In this document: piece by piece, positions 31,377 to 40,699 of the stretch
Numbering within the stretch: position 1 is the stretch's first letter
How the letters are laid out: each line of letters starts with the position of its first letter
Origin: Arthrobacter sp. AL12
Lineage (GTDB): Bacteria; Actinomycetota; Actinomycetes; Actinomycetales; Micrococcaceae
DNA: 45,458 nt
Assembly (NCBI RefSeq): GCF_029960645.1
Contig: NZ_JASBQY010000003.1
Span: forward strand, 65,754-111,211
Reading direction: 5' to 3'
The notes under the pieces: model-generated
What the model saw: the letters and a program-made list of their open reading frames with translations, nothing else
The model's database searches: none
Told to the model about the DNA's origin: nothing
Position numbers and translations under genes: made by a program

Positions 31377-32762
31377 ATGAAGTACGCCCAGTCCGTTCTG
31401 GACCTCATCGGCAATACGCCGCTCGTCAAGCTGCACCACGTTACCGACGGCATCGGGGCCACGGTCCTGGTGAAGCTGGAATACCTGAACCCCGGCGGTT
31501 CCATCAAGGACCGGATCGCGGTCAAGATGATCGAGGAGGCCGAACGCACCGGCAAGCTCCTGCCCGGCGGCACCATCGTGGAACCCACCTCCGGTAACAC
31601 CGGCGTCGGCCTGGCCCTCGTGGCCCAGCAGAAGGGCTACCGCTGCGTCTTCGTGGTGCCGGACAAGGTCGGCGAGGACAAGCGCGCCGTGCTCCAGGCC
31701 TACGGCGCCGAGGTCGTGGTCACGCCCACCGCCGTTCCCCCCGACAGCCCGCAGAGCTACTATGGCGTCTCGGACCGGCTCGTCACCGAGATTCCCGGCG
31801 CCTACAAGCCCGACCAGTTCTCCAACCCGGCCGCCCCGTCCAGCCACTACGAATCCACCGGACCGGAAATCTGGCGCGACACGGACGGCCGGATCACCCA
31901 CTGCGTGATCGGCGCCGGCACCGGCGGCACCATCACCGGCACCGGCCGCTACCTCAAGGAAGTCTCCGCCCACCGCGCGGAGGCCGACGGCGGCGTGGTC
32001 AAGATCATCGGCGCGGACCCTGCCGGTTCGGTCTACTCCGGCGGCACCGGCAGGCCGTACTTCGTCGAGGGTGTCGGCGAGGACATGTGGCCCGCCAACT
32101 ACGACAAGTCCGTCCCGGACGACGTCATCGCCGTCAGTGACGCCGAATCCTTCGAGATGACGCGCCGGCTGGCCCGCGAGGAAGGCCTGCTCGTGGGCGG
32201 GTCCTCCGGCATGGCCGTCGTCGCCGCCCTGCGGGTCGCCAAGGACCTGCCGGAGGACGCCGTCGTCGTCGTGATCCTGCCGGACTCCGGCCGCGGCTAC
32301 CTGGCCAAGATCTTCAACGACCAGTGGATGCGCTCGTACGGCTTCCTGGCCAGCGGCGACGAAGCCTCTGTGGGCGAGATCCTCAAGGCCAAGACCGGGG
32401 AGCTGCCGGACCTCGTGCACATCCACCCGAACGAGAGCGTCCGCGACGTCATCAACATCATGAACGAGTACGGCGTCTCCCACATCCCGGTGCTGTCCCA
32501 GGAACCCCCTGTGGTGATGGGCGAGGTCCTCGGCGCCGTGGACGAGCGCACCCTGACCGCCAAGCTGTTCCGCGGCGAGGCCAAACTCTCGGACAAGATC
32601 TCCGAACACATGGAGGCCCGGCTGCCGGTGATCGGTTCGCTCGAATCGATCCAGACGGCCCGCGACCTCCTCTCCGACTCGGACACGCTGATGGTGACGT
32701 TCGTCGGCGCTCCGGTGGGGATCCTGACCCGCCACGACCTCCTCGCCTACCTGAGCAACTGA
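31377..32762 (+). CDS. cbs: cystathionine beta-synthase
   Basis: A 461-residue PLP enzyme that condenses homocysteine with serine to cystathionine. The PLP Lys is K44 in NPGGSIKDR, with TSGNTGVGLA (PLP/asparagine loop) and GAGTGGTITG (phosphate cup). A C-terminal pair of CBS domains (about 340-461) resembles the regulatory module of eukaryotic enzymes; a heme-binding N-terminal extension is lacking. It precedes the gamma-synthase gene by 90 bp, giving a transsulfuration pair. Confidence 0.95.
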   Translation: MKYAQSVLDLIGNTPLVKLHHVTDGIGATVLVKLEYLNPGGSIKDRIAVKMIEEAERTGKLLPGGTIVEPTSGNTGVGLALVAQQKGYRCVFVVPDKVGEDKRAVLQAYGAEVVVTPTAVPPDSPQSYYGVSDRLVTEIPGAYKPDQFSNPAAPSSHYESTGPEIWRDTDGRITHCVIGAGTGGTITGTGRYLKEVSAHRAEADGGVVKIIGADPAGSVYSGGTGRPYFVEGVGEDMWPANYDKSVPDDVIAVSDAESFEMTRRLAREEGLLVGGSSGMAVVAALRVAKDLPEDAVVVVILPDSGRGYLAKIFNDQWMRSYGFLASGDEASVGEILKAKTGELPDLVHIHPNESVRDVINIMNEYGVSHIPVLSQEPPVVMGEVLGAVDERTLTAKLFRGEAKLSDKISEHMEARLPVIGSLESIQTARDLLSDSDTLMVTFVGAPVGILTRHDLLAYLSN

Positions 32763-32852
32763 CGCCACTGACGCCCGCAACTGACCTCAGCCACTGACCC
32801 GGCAGCCGGGCCGCCCTCCCGGGCACCCGGCCGCCGGACGAAAGGAACGCAC

Positions 32853-34070
32853 ATGTCTTTGCCAGAAAGCTCCTCCGTACCCACCCCCGGCTTCAACACC
32901 CGCGCCGTGCACGCCGGCCAGGAGTTCGAGCCGCGCACCGGCGCCGTCGTGCCGCCCGTGCACTTCTCCACCACCTACGCCCAGGAAGCGATCGGCGTGC
33001 TGCGCGCCGGCTACGAGTACGGCCGCGGCACCAACCCCACCCGTGACTCGCTGCAGGAACAGCTCGCCGCACTGGAGGGCGGGACCGCCGCGTTCTCCTT
33101 CAGCTCCGGCCTCGCCGCCGAGGACTCCATGATCCGCGCGCTCACCCGCCCCGGTGACCACATCGTGCTCGGCAACGACGCCTACGGCGGCACCTACCGG
33201 CTGATCGCCCGCGTGCTGGGGGAGTGGGGCATCGGCAACACCCCGGTGGACATGTCCAACCTCGACGCCGTCGCGCAGGCCGTGGCGGCGGGTGGATCAA
33301 ACGGGGGCAAGACCCGCCTCGTGTGGGTGGAGACGCCGTCGAACCCGATGATGAAGATCACCGACATCGCGGCCCTCGCCACGCTGGCGCACGACGCCGG
33401 TGCCCTCCTCGTGGTGGACAACACCTTCGCCTCGCCGTACCTGCAGAACCCGCTGGCCCTTGGCGCCGACATCGTGGTGCACTCCACCACTAAGTACATC
33501 GGCGGGCACTCCGACGTCGTCGGCGGCGCCATCATCGTCAACGACGCGGAGCTGGCCGAGAAGATCGGCTTCGTGCAGTTCGCCGTCGGTGCCATCTCCG
33601 GCCCGATGGACGCGTTCCTGACCACCCGCGGCCTCAAGACCCTGGGCGTGCGGATGGACCGGCACAGCGACAACGCGCAGGCCGTGGCCGAATGGCTGCT
33701 GCAGCGCCCCGAGGTCGAGGCCGTCCTGTACCCGGGACTGCCCTCCCACCCCGGGCACGAGCTGGCCAAGAAGCAGATGAAGAAGTTCGGCGGCATGATC
33801 TCCGTGCAGTTCAAGGGCGGCGAGGCGGCGGCACGCAAGGTGGCCGAGTCCACCTCCGTGTTCACGCTGGCCGAGTCGCTCGGCGGGATCGAATCGCTGA
33901 TGAACTACCCCTCGGAGATGACCCACGCCTCGGTCAAGGGCACCGAACTCGCCGTCCCGGTCAACCTGATCCGGCTCTCCTGCGGCATCGAGGACGTCGA
34001 GGACCTCATCGCCGACCTGGAGCAGGCCTTCGCGCAGCTCGACTCCGCGGCCGGCGCGTCAGGCAGCTAA
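32853..34070 (+). CDS. metB: cystathionine gamma-synthase/lyase family enzyme
   Basis: A 405-residue Cys/Met-metabolism PLP enzyme. K214 in HSTTKYIGGHSD holds PLP; YGRGTNPTRDSL and SLGGIESLMNYPSEMTH mark the family. Sequence favours cystathionine gamma-synthase, but gamma-lyase activity is plausible given the neighbouring cystathionine beta-synthase, with which reverse transsulfuration from homocysteine to cysteine would be complete. GAAAGGAA precedes the ATG. Confidence 0.92.
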   Translation: MSLPESSSVPTPGFNTRAVHAGQEFEPRTGAVVPPVHFSTTYAQEAIGVLRAGYEYGRGTNPTRDSLQEQLAALEGGTAAFSFSSGLAAEDSMIRALTRPGDHIVLGNDAYGGTYRLIARVLGEWGIGNTPVDMSNLDAVAQAVAAGGSNGGKTRLVWVETPSNPMMKITDIAALATLAHDAGALLVVDNTFASPYLQNPLALGADIVVHSTTKYIGGHSDVVGGAIIVNDAELAEKIGFVQFAVGAISGPMDAFLTTRGLKTLGVRMDRHSDNAQAVAEWLLQRPEVEAVLYPGLPSHPGHELAKKQMKKFGGMISVQFKGGEAAARKVAESTSVFTLAESLGGIESLMNYPSEMTHASVKGTELAVPVNLIRLSCGIEDVEDLIADLEQAFAQLDSAAGASGS

Positions 34071-34075
34071 GCGCC

Positions 34076-35353
34076 GTGACCACCACCACCAGGGCCACGC
34101 CCTCCACCACACGCGGCTGGCTCGCGACGGCGGCCGGCGCGCTCGCCGTCGTCCTCGCCCTGGTGGTGCTGTACTCGGCCTACATCCCGCTGATGAACGA
34201 CTTCGAGGTGTACTTCTACGGCGGCAGCCGGGTGCTGCAGACCGGGGAGGCCGGCGTCAACGAGCTCTACGCGCCGCGGGACGGGCTGCCGTTCACCTAC
34301 CCGCCGTTCGCGGCGCTGCTGTTCGCGGCGATGGCGACGCTGGGCCAGGGCGGCGGCAGCCTCGTGTTCATCAGCACGGCCCTGCTGGGCGCCGCGACCG
34401 TGTCCGCCTGGCTGGCGCGGCACTACTTCCGGCTTGGCAGCTGGCGGAACGCGTTCGCCGACTGGCGCTTCCGCGCCGTGGCACTGGCCGGCACGGCAGC
34501 GATCCTGCTCCTGGGCCCGTGGCGGGACACCTTCGACTTCGGCCAGATCAACATCATCCTGATGGGCCTGATCCTCGCCGACTTCGCGCTCTACGGCAAG
34601 GCCCGAGCCGGGGCGATCCGCTGGCCCGCGGGGCTGCTGATCGGCATCGCGGCCGGGATCAAGCTGACCCCGCTGGCGTTCGGGCTGTACTTCCTGGTCC
34701 GCCGCGATTTCAAGGCGCTCGGCTGGATGGCAGCCGGGTTCCTCGGCTCGATCGGCCTGGCCTGGGCCATCCTGCCCACGGCCTCGCTGACCTTCTGGAC
34801 CAAGATCCTGCCTGACACCGGGCGGATCGGCGGGCCGGCCTACGTGGACAACCTCTCGGTCAAAGGCCTGCTGCTGCACCTGGGACTGCCGGATTCCGGC
34901 CTGACCAGCATGCTGTGGCTGGTGCTTTCGCTGGCCTTGACCGCGGTGGCCGCGCTGGTGATCGCGTGGGCCGTGGACGCCGACGAGAACTTCGTCGCGG
35001 TCTCGGCCACCGCCGTGCTGATGCTCCTGATCAGCCCGGTGTCCTGGTCCCACCACTGGGTGTGGATGGCGGTGGCGCTGCCCTGCATGGGCTTCGCGAT
35101 CCACCGGGTGCCGTCCCGGAACGGCCGGATGCGCCTCGCCGGGTGGATCATCGTCGCGTTCTCGGCCCTGGCCTTCTACCTGACGCCCAAGTATCTGTCC
35201 GTCATGGCAGGGGCGGCCGAATGGGGCAAGGACCCGCAGACCCAGTGGCAGCTGATCGTGGCGAGCCTCGGCGTGCTCTGCGGGATCGCCATGCTGGTGT
35301 TCTGGGCGCTGGCCTACCGGCCCTCCCGCGCCGCGCTCCGCCCCCGCGGGTAA
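34076..35353 (+). CDS. GT87/DUF2029-type membrane glycosyltransferase
   Basis: A 425-residue polytopic protein with about 10 membrane segments. The periplasmic loop after TM1 has MNDFEVYFYGGSRVL, and FTYPPFAALLF, FDFGQINIILMGLIL and SPVSWSHHWVW are typical of alpha-mannosyltransferases using polyprenyl-phosphate mannose. It would glycosylate cell-envelope glycolipids. The GTG start is five bases past the gamma-synthase stop; translational coupling is likely though the functions seem unrelated. Confidence 0.87.
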   Translation: MTTTTRATPSTTRGWLATAAGALAVVLALVVLYSAYIPLMNDFEVYFYGGSRVLQTGEAGVNELYAPRDGLPFTYPPFAALLFAAMATLGQGGGSLVFISTALLGAATVSAWLARHYFRLGSWRNAFADWRFRAVALAGTAAILLLGPWRDTFDFGQINIILMGLILADFALYGKARAGAIRWPAGLLIGIAAGIKLTPLAFGLYFLVRRDFKALGWMAAGFLGSIGLAWAILPTASLTFWTKILPDTGRIGGPAYVDNLSVKGLLLHLGLPDSGLTSMLWLVLSLALTAVAALVIAWAVDADENFVAVSATAVLMLLISPVSWSHHWVWMAVALPCMGFAIHRVPSRNGRMRLAGWIIVAFSALAFYLTPKYLSVMAGAAEWGKDPQTQWQLIVASLGVLCGIAMLVFWALAYRPSRAALRPRG

Positions 35354-35935
35354 GCCGACGGCTGGGACCTCGTGCTGACCTACTGGCAGGACTACGACGC
35401 CCGGATGCCGTGGGGTGTACAGCCGGACGACGTCGAACGGCTCACCACGGAGCTGCAGGCCACCGGCGCCGCTGTCGTCGCACTGCCGGCGGATTTCCAG
35501 GACCCGCAGGCCGTGGGCGGGCTGATGGAGGCGATCGCGGCGGAGGCCGGGCCGCTGCAGGGGCTGGTGCTCAGCCATGCTGAATCCGTGGACTCGGGCA
35601 TCCTGGACACCTCCCTGGAGAGCTTCGAGCGGCATTTCGACCACACCGCGTTCAATTTGCCCTATGGCGCGTCCAAGGGCGCGCTGGACCGGATCGTCAC
35701 GGCGGCGGCGCGGGAACTCGGGCCGCTGGGGATCAGCGCCAATGTGCTCAATCCCGGTCCCGTGGACACCGGCTGGATGGACGGGCCGCTGCGTGAAGAA
35801 CTGGCCCGGCGGCAGCCCGGCGGCCGGCTCGGAACCCCGGCGGATGTGGCCGGGACGGTGGCGTTCCTGCTCTCGGCCGAGGACCGCTGGGTGTCGGGCC
35901 AGCTGGTCAAGGCGGACGGCGGCTTCTCCGCCTGA
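35354..35935 (+). pseudogene. SDR oxidoreductase with two deletions
   Basis: Homology starts abruptly at ADGWDLVLTYWQDYDARMPW right after the preceding stop codon, so the first about 30 residues with the NAD(P)-binding Gly motif are missing. A second break joins FERHF to DHTAFNLPYGASKGALDRI, dropping about 28 residues that normally carry the catalytic Ser. The YxxxK pair (YGASK) and the C-terminal NVLNPGPVDTGWMDGP remain. A GTG at 35372 could start a 187-residue product, but it cannot be a functional SDR. Confidence 0.75.
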
Positions 35936-35945
35936 GGCGCCGGGG

Positions 35946-37127
35946 CTAGCGGAAGGCGGCCAGCCCGGTGATGTGCTGGCCCAGGACCAGGGTGTGCACC
36001 TCGTCGGTGCCCTCGTAGGTCCGCACGGACTCCAGGTTGGCGGCGTGCCGGAGCGGCGAATAGTCCAGAGTGATCCCGTTCCCGCCCAGGATGGTCCGGG
36101 CCTCGCGGGCGATCGCGATCGCCTCACGCACGTTGTTCAGTTTGCCCAGCGAGATCTGCTCGGGCCGCAGCTTCCCGGCATCCTTGAGCCGTCCCAGCTG
36201 CAGCGCCACGAGCGTGCCCTTCTGGATCTCGAGCAGCATGTTGACGAGTTTCTCCTGGGTCAGCTGGTAGCCGGCGAGGGGCTTGCCGAACTGCAGCCGC
36301 TCCTGCGAGTACTTCAGTGCGGCCTCGTAGGAGTCCCGGGCCGCGCCCATCGCACCCCACGCGATCCCGTAGCGGGCCTCGTTCAGGCAGCTGAACGGGC
36401 CACGCAGCCCGCGGGCTGCCGGGAGCAGGGCCTCCGGACCCAGCCGGACGGCGTCGAACGCGACATCACACTGGATCGAGGCGCGCATCGAGAGCTTCTG
36501 TCCGATCGGTGTCGCGGTGACCCCGGCGGTGCGGGCGGGGACCAGGAAGCCGCGGACGCCGTCGTCGGTCATTGCCCACACCACCAGCACGTCGGCCACC
36601 GAGGCGAGCCCGATCCAGCGTTTGGTGCCGTCCAGGATCCAGCCGCCGTCGTCGCCGGAGCCGTTGCGGCGGGCGAAGGTCTGCATAGAGGCCGGGTCCG
36701 AGCCGGCGGTGGGCTCGGTCAGCGCGAAGCTGCCGATCAGTTCGCCGGCGGCCATCCGGGGGAGCCACTCCTGCTTTTGCTCCTCGGAGCCCCACTTGTG
36801 GATGGCTGTCATGGCCAGCGAGCCCTGCACGGAGACGAAGGTCCGGATCCCGGAATCGCCGGCCTCCAGCTCCATCGCCGCCAGGCCGTATTCGACGGCG
36901 GAGCGGCCCGGGCAGCCATAGCCCTCCAGATGCATCCCGAGGACGCCAAGTTCCCCCAGCTCGGGGGCCAGCTCCAGCGGGAAGACGCCGTCGTCGTACC
37001 AGCCCGCGATGCCGGGACGGATCCGCTGGTCCGTGAAATCGCGGACCCGCTCCCGGACAGCCAGTTCCCCGGCGCTCAGCAGGGAATCGATTGCCAGGAT
37101 GTCGGACACGTCCGCGTTGTTGCTCAT
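35946..37127 (-). CDS. gcdH: acyl-CoA dehydrogenase, glutaryl-CoA dehydrogenase-like
   Basis: A 393-residue FAD enzyme. FALTEPTAGSDPASM is the FAD/substrate site, LNEARYGIAWGAMGAA matches glutaryl-CoA dehydrogenases and the catalytic base is E372 in RTYEGTDEVHTLVLG. It would oxidise and decarboxylate glutaryl-CoA to crotonyl-CoA in lysine or tryptophan breakdown; closely related acyl-CoA dehydrogenases cannot be excluded. The ATG is six bases after TAGGAT. Confidence 0.9.
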   Translation of the reverse strand: MSNNADVSDILAIDSLLSAGELAVRERVRDFTDQRIRPGIAGWYDDGVFPLELAPELGELGVLGMHLEGYGCPGRSAVEYGLAAMELEAGDSGIRTFVSVQGSLAMTAIHKWGSEEQKQEWLPRMAAGELIGSFALTEPTAGSDPASMQTFARRNGSGDDGGWILDGTKRWIGLASVADVLVVWAMTDDGVRGFLVPARTAGVTATPIGQKLSMRASIQCDVAFDAVRLGPEALLPAARGLRGPFSCLNEARYGIAWGAMGAARDSYEAALKYSQERLQFGKPLAGYQLTQEKLVNMLLEIQKGTLVALQLGRLKDAGKLRPEQISLGKLNNVREAIAIAREARTILGGNGITLDYSPLRHAANLESVRTYEGTDEVHTLVLGQHITGLAAFR

Positions 37128-37133
37128 TCCAGC

Positions 37134-37139
37134 ATCCTA
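37134..37139 (-). promoter_or_regulatory. -10 box for a leaderless acyl-CoA dehydrogenase mRNA
   Basis: TAGGAT on the minus strand ends six bases before the ATG at 37127. Confidence 0.5.
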
Positions 37140-37151
37140 CGGCGGCGCCCG

Positions 37152-38669
37152 CTACCCGGCGGCGCCGGAAGCCGTGTGCTCGAGGAAATAGCGCCGGGTG
37201 GACGGTGCGAAACGGCACACCGCGGCCAGCACCGCGCCGAGAGCCAGCAGCACAACACCGCTGACGAAGGCCCCGCCAACGCCCAGGATTTGGGTGTCGC
37301 CGTACCCCGGATCCCACATTTGCACCGCCGAGACGCAGAACGCGCCGGTCAGTGCCAGGGCGCCGAGGAACGGCAGGATGCCGCGGAACCAAAGGTTGCG
37401 GGCCGATCCGCGCAGCGTCCCGCGGAAGTACCAGACGCAGGCGAACCCGGTAAGGGCGTAGTAGAAGGCGATAAAGAGGCTGATGGAGCTGATCGAGTCG
37501 GAGAGCAGGTTCTCACTCAGCAGGCTCATCAGCACGTAATAGGTGATGGCGGCGCCACCCATGACCTTGGTCGAGAATCCGGGGGTCCGGTAGCGCGGGT
37601 GGACCTCGCCGAACTTCGCGGGCAGTGCCCCATGCGCCCCCATTGACAGGGTGCCGCGGGCTGTGGGGAGGATCGTGGTCTGTGTGGAGGACAGCACGGA
37701 GGCCAGTACCGCGACAACGATCAGCCAGCCCCAGGGCCCGAGAACCACGTCCTTCATGGCCAGGAAGACGTCGCCGTTGTTCGCGTCGTTGCCCAGGCCG
37801 ATCCCTTCCGTGCCGGCGGTGGCGTACATCATCACGAGCAGGGCGACGGACACGTAGATCGCCACCAGCACAAACGCCGAAATGACCGCGCCCCGGCCCG
37901 GCGTGGTCGCCGGGTTCTCCGACTCCTCATTCACCGCGAAGCAGGTGTCCCAGCCCCAGTAGATGAAAAGCGCCAGGAGCACGCCATGGACGACGGCGCC
38001 GGGATCGGCGAAGGCGCCGACCGGGTTGAACCACTCAAGGTCGAAAGCCTGGCCGATCGGGGCCCCGGACGGGGTCCCGCCGACGATCTGGACGACCATT
38101 GCGACGGCGAAGATGCCCAGCGATATGTACTGCACATAGGTCAGGACCCGCTGGACATGCTCACCGAGCCGGATGCCCCGGTGGTTCACCACGGTCATAA
38201 AGGCAATGAACAGCACCCCTGTGGCGGTCACCACAAGGCTGTTCGCGGCCAGCGACCCGTCCCCGACAAGGAGCCACAGGTACTGCCCGGCGACCTGGCC
38301 AAGGTTGGCCAGCACCACGACGCCGGCGAGCGCCACCCCCCAGCCGCCCAGCCAGCCGGCCCAGGGGCCGAAGGCGCGCCGGGCCCAGATGAAGGTGGTG
38401 CCGCAGTCCGGCATGGCACTGTTCAGTTCACGGAAGGCATAGGCGACGAAAAGGACCGGGACAAAGCCCAGGAGCAGGATCAGGGGGGTGTAATTGCCGT
38501 TCACCGCCACGATCAGGCCAAGGGTGGCGGCGAGTGAATAGACCGGGGCGGTGGACGCCAGGCCCAGCATCACCGAGTCACCGAGGTCCAGGATTCCGGC
38601 GCGCAGCCCCTTGGCAGGGATGGCGCTTTGTCCGCTGGGGCTGCCGGCCGTCGTCGTCCTGGTGCTCAT
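37152..38669 (-). CDS. APC family amine/amino-acid permease
   Basis: A 505-residue permease with about 12 membrane segments. DSVMLGLASTAPVYSLAATL opens TM1 and NEESENPATTPGRGAVISA is the consensus intracellular loop. Substrate class is amino acids or amines. It overlaps the YgiC-like gene by 4 bp (ATGA), forming the third gene of that operon, so an amine substrate of the ligase is a reasonable guess. Confidence 0.9.
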   Translation of the reverse strand: MSTRTTTAGSPSGQSAIPAKGLRAGILDLGDSVMLGLASTAPVYSLAATLGLIVAVNGNYTPLILLLGFVPVLFVAYAFRELNSAMPDCGTTFIWARRAFGPWAGWLGGWGVALAGVVVLANLGQVAGQYLWLLVGDGSLAANSLVVTATGVLFIAFMTVVNHRGIRLGEHVQRVLTYVQYISLGIFAVAMVVQIVGGTPSGAPIGQAFDLEWFNPVGAFADPGAVVHGVLLALFIYWGWDTCFAVNEESENPATTPGRGAVISAFVLVAIYVSVALLVMMYATAGTEGIGLGNDANNGDVFLAMKDVVLGPWGWLIVVAVLASVLSSTQTTILPTARGTLSMGAHGALPAKFGEVHPRYRTPGFSTKVMGGAAITYYVLMSLLSENLLSDSISSISLFIAFYYALTGFACVWYFRGTLRGSARNLWFRGILPFLGALALTGAFCVSAVQMWDPGYGDTQILGVGGAFVSGVVLLALGAVLAAVCRFAPSTRRYFLEHTASGAAG

Positions 38670-39880
38670 AGGGTGGTACCTGCCTTGCTGGAATGGGCCT
38701 TCGAGGAGGAGAGCGGGGCCGCAGAGTCAATGGTGTTTGGCACAAAGCGGCAGAAGTAGTCGGTGATCGGGCCGTCAGATTCGCGGATGCCGCAGCCTAC
38801 CGATTCGCCGCCGACCACCCAGAGCCCCAGCACCGGACGGTTGCCTTCGAAGTCCGGTAGGGCGTGGAACTGCTGGTAGCACCAGCCTTCACGGCCGTAG
38901 CCGCCGGGCTGTTCAAGGTTGATGCCGTTGGCGTGGATCTTGATGTTGTCACCCTCGCGCCCGTGCAGCGGCTTGGCCACCCACTCGGTGAGTGGGCCGG
39001 GGCCGTCAAGATATGCCGGCAGCAGGTTGGGGTGATCCGGGTACAGATGCCACAGGGCCGCGAGCAGCGCCTTGTTGGACAGGAGCATTTTCCAGGCGGG
39101 TTCCACCCAGCGCGGGTTGTGGGAACGCTGGAGCAGGCGCTGGCCGAACGGCTCCTTCATCATCAGTTCCCAGGGATAGAGCTTGAACATGGTGCTGATC
39201 AGGAAGTTGTCCAGGTCCACGAAGCGGTTGAGGTTCGGGTCCCAGCCGATATCGGACATGTTGATTCCGATGGTGGTCCAGCCGCCCTGGCCCGCGACGT
39301 CCCGCATGTAGGCAGCGGTCATCCAGTCCTCGCCGGATTCCTCCTCTTCGGCGTGGGCAACATGCAGGGTACTCATACCGGTCCTGTACTGCAGTTTCTT
39401 CCACTCCCGGACCAGGGCTTCATGGATGCCGTTCCACTGGTCCTTCCCGGGGAAGACGTCCTGCAGCCAGAACCACTGCGCCACGGCCGCCTCGATCAGC
39501 CCGGTGGGGGTGTCGGCGTTGTATTCCAGCATCTTGGCCGGGCCACCCTGGCCGTCGTAGACAAAGTCGAATCGTCCGTAAACGTCGGCGTCGCCGGCCT
39601 GCAGGGACTCAGCGGCGAGCTCCAGCGCCTGCGGCCCGACGCCAATCGGCCCCATGGCGCCAGTCGCGAGGTACTTCGCTGCCTCCAGGGACATAAGGTG
39701 CATCTCCTCCGCAGTCTGCTCGAGGGTCTCCACTTCGTCCATGGTGAACTCGTAGTAGGCGTCCTCGTGCCAGTACTCGACGGTGCTGCCGTCAGGCAGG
39801 GTGGTGGTGGAGAAGACGAGGCCCTGCTGTTCAATCCGCTGTTTCCAGTCCGGCCGTGGCTCGGAAATATGTCGTTTCAT
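38666..39880 (-). CDS. YgiC-like ATP-grasp ligase (glutathionylspermidine synthase family)
   Basis: A 404-residue ATP-grasp enzyme of the GSP_synth family. MLEYNADTPTGLIEA (about 116-130) and EDWMTAAYMRDVAGQGG, then the metal/ATP stretch VDLDNFLISTMFKLYPWELM (shown as VDLDNFLIS and KLYPWELM) and VAKPLHGREGDNI are conserved family blocks. The amidase domain of bifunctional glutathionylspermidine synthetase is absent. It forms an amide bond between a carboxylate and an amine; the true substrates are unknown. The Shine-Dalgarno GGGAGG lies over the last codons of the upstream gene. Confidence 0.9.
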   Translation of the reverse strand: MKRHISEPRPDWKQRIEQQGLVFSTTTLPDGSTVEYWHEDAYYEFTMDEVETLEQTAEEMHLMSLEAAKYLATGAMGPIGVGPQALELAAESLQAGDADVYGRFDFVYDGQGGPAKMLEYNADTPTGLIEAAVAQWFWLQDVFPGKDQWNGIHEALVREWKKLQYRTGMSTLHVAHAEEEESGEDWMTAAYMRDVAGQGGWTTIGINMSDIGWDPNLNRFVDLDNFLISTMFKLYPWELMMKEPFGQRLLQRSHNPRWVEPAWKMLLSNKALLAALWHLYPDHPNLLPAYLDGPGPLTEWVAKPLHGREGDNIKIHANGINLEQPGGYGREGWCYQQFHALPDFEGNRPVLGLWVVGGESVGCGIRESDGPITDYFCRFVPNTIDSAAPLSSSKAHSSKAGTTL

Positions 39881-39882
39881 GC

Positions 39883-40551
39883 CTAGCCTCCCGTACTTCC
39901 GCCCTTGGAGCTGGAGCCGAAGCCGCCCCGGCTTACAGTGCCGCCCTTGGAGCTGTACCCAGTCGATGCCTTCGCTCCGGCCGGGGCAGTCCTGGTGTAG
40001 CTGGGGTAGCTGGTCCGGTTCTGTCCCAGCCCCGGCACGCTGGCACCGCGGGAGTAGAAGTACCAGGCGTAGACCCCGGAGCCGCGTCCCGCGGTGCTGC
40101 TGTTGCCGCACTGGGTGTCCTCGACGCGCTCGCCGGTGTCGTCGTTGAAGCACACCTGGGCATAGTCGGCGTCATCCTCGTTACTGGCCACCATCGCGGT
40201 GATGGTTCCGGCCAGCAGCGCGGTCACGCCGAGCGCCACAACAACTGTGCGCCGCTGGGAGCGCTTCTTCCGGTCCGGAGCTGATGCCAGCTTCCTCGCA
40301 CGTTCACGGCCGAAAGGGTCCACGATTGGGACGGGACCGGCCGGCGACGGGGGGCCGGGGGAATCCGACAGCGTGTGCTGGTCCACCAATTCGGGGCGGA
40401 GCACCGGCCGGGGCACCAGCCACGGCGGCTGCTGACCGTCACCGCTCGCGGGGCTCGGCGTGAAGTCCTCCCGGGCGGTTTCCCACGCCGGCGGTCCGTC
40501 GGCTTTTCCCCCGCCCGGCCCCGCTCTTCCCGGCTTGTCCTGCTTGTCCAT
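39883..40551 (-). CDS. YgiB-like (DUF1190-type) membrane-anchored Gly/Ser-tail protein
   Basis: A 222-residue protein: a Pro-rich cytoplasmic part (1-90), one membrane helix (about 102-122, TVVVALGVTALLAGTITAMV), then an outer domain with two Cys (YAQVCFNDDTGERVEDTQCG) and a Ser/Gly tail with TVSRGGFGSSSKGGSTGG at the C-terminus. The RGGFGxS motif and terminal Gly-Gly recall YgiB of E. coli, which is also encoded next to ygiC. The stop codon is two bases before the ligase ATG. Its function, and whether the tail is modified, are unknown. Confidence 0.78.
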   Translation of the reverse strand: MDKQDKPGRAGPGGGKADGPPAWETAREDFTPSPASGDGQQPPWLVPRPVLRPELVDQHTLSDSPGPPSPAGPVPIVDPFGRERARKLASAPDRKKRSQRRTVVVALGVTALLAGTITAMVASNEDDADYAQVCFNDDTGERVEDTQCGNSSTAGRGSGVYAWYFYSRGASVPGLGQNRTSYPSYTRTAPAGAKASTGYSSKGGTVSRGGFGSSSKGGSTGG

Positions 40552-40687
40552 GCTTCCCCCTGCATTTCCTCTGGCTTGCGGCCGTAGTGCCGGTGACAGC
40601 CTAACCGCCAGCCGTTCCGGCGACTAACGTCAAAAAGGGGTAGAACTCCCCGCGCCTGCGGCGGGGTCCGGGCCCGGCGCCCAGGCC

Positions 40688-40693
40688 TACACT
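40688..40693 (+). promoter_or_regulatory. -10 box for a leaderless MOSC mRNA
   Basis: TACACT ends six bases before the ATG at 40700. Confidence 0.5.
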
Positions 40694-40699
40694 GGTGCC

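Noticed and set aside
34067..36127. 686-residue open frame on the minus strand
   Set aside because: It is antisense to the GT87-type gene and the SDR remnant, is dominated by Arg, Gly, Gln and His with no domain, and reflects codon bias in high-GC DNA.
35577..37646. 689-residue open frame on the plus strand
   Set aside because: It lies antisense to the acyl-CoA dehydrogenase and APC permease genes, which have clear motifs and starts.
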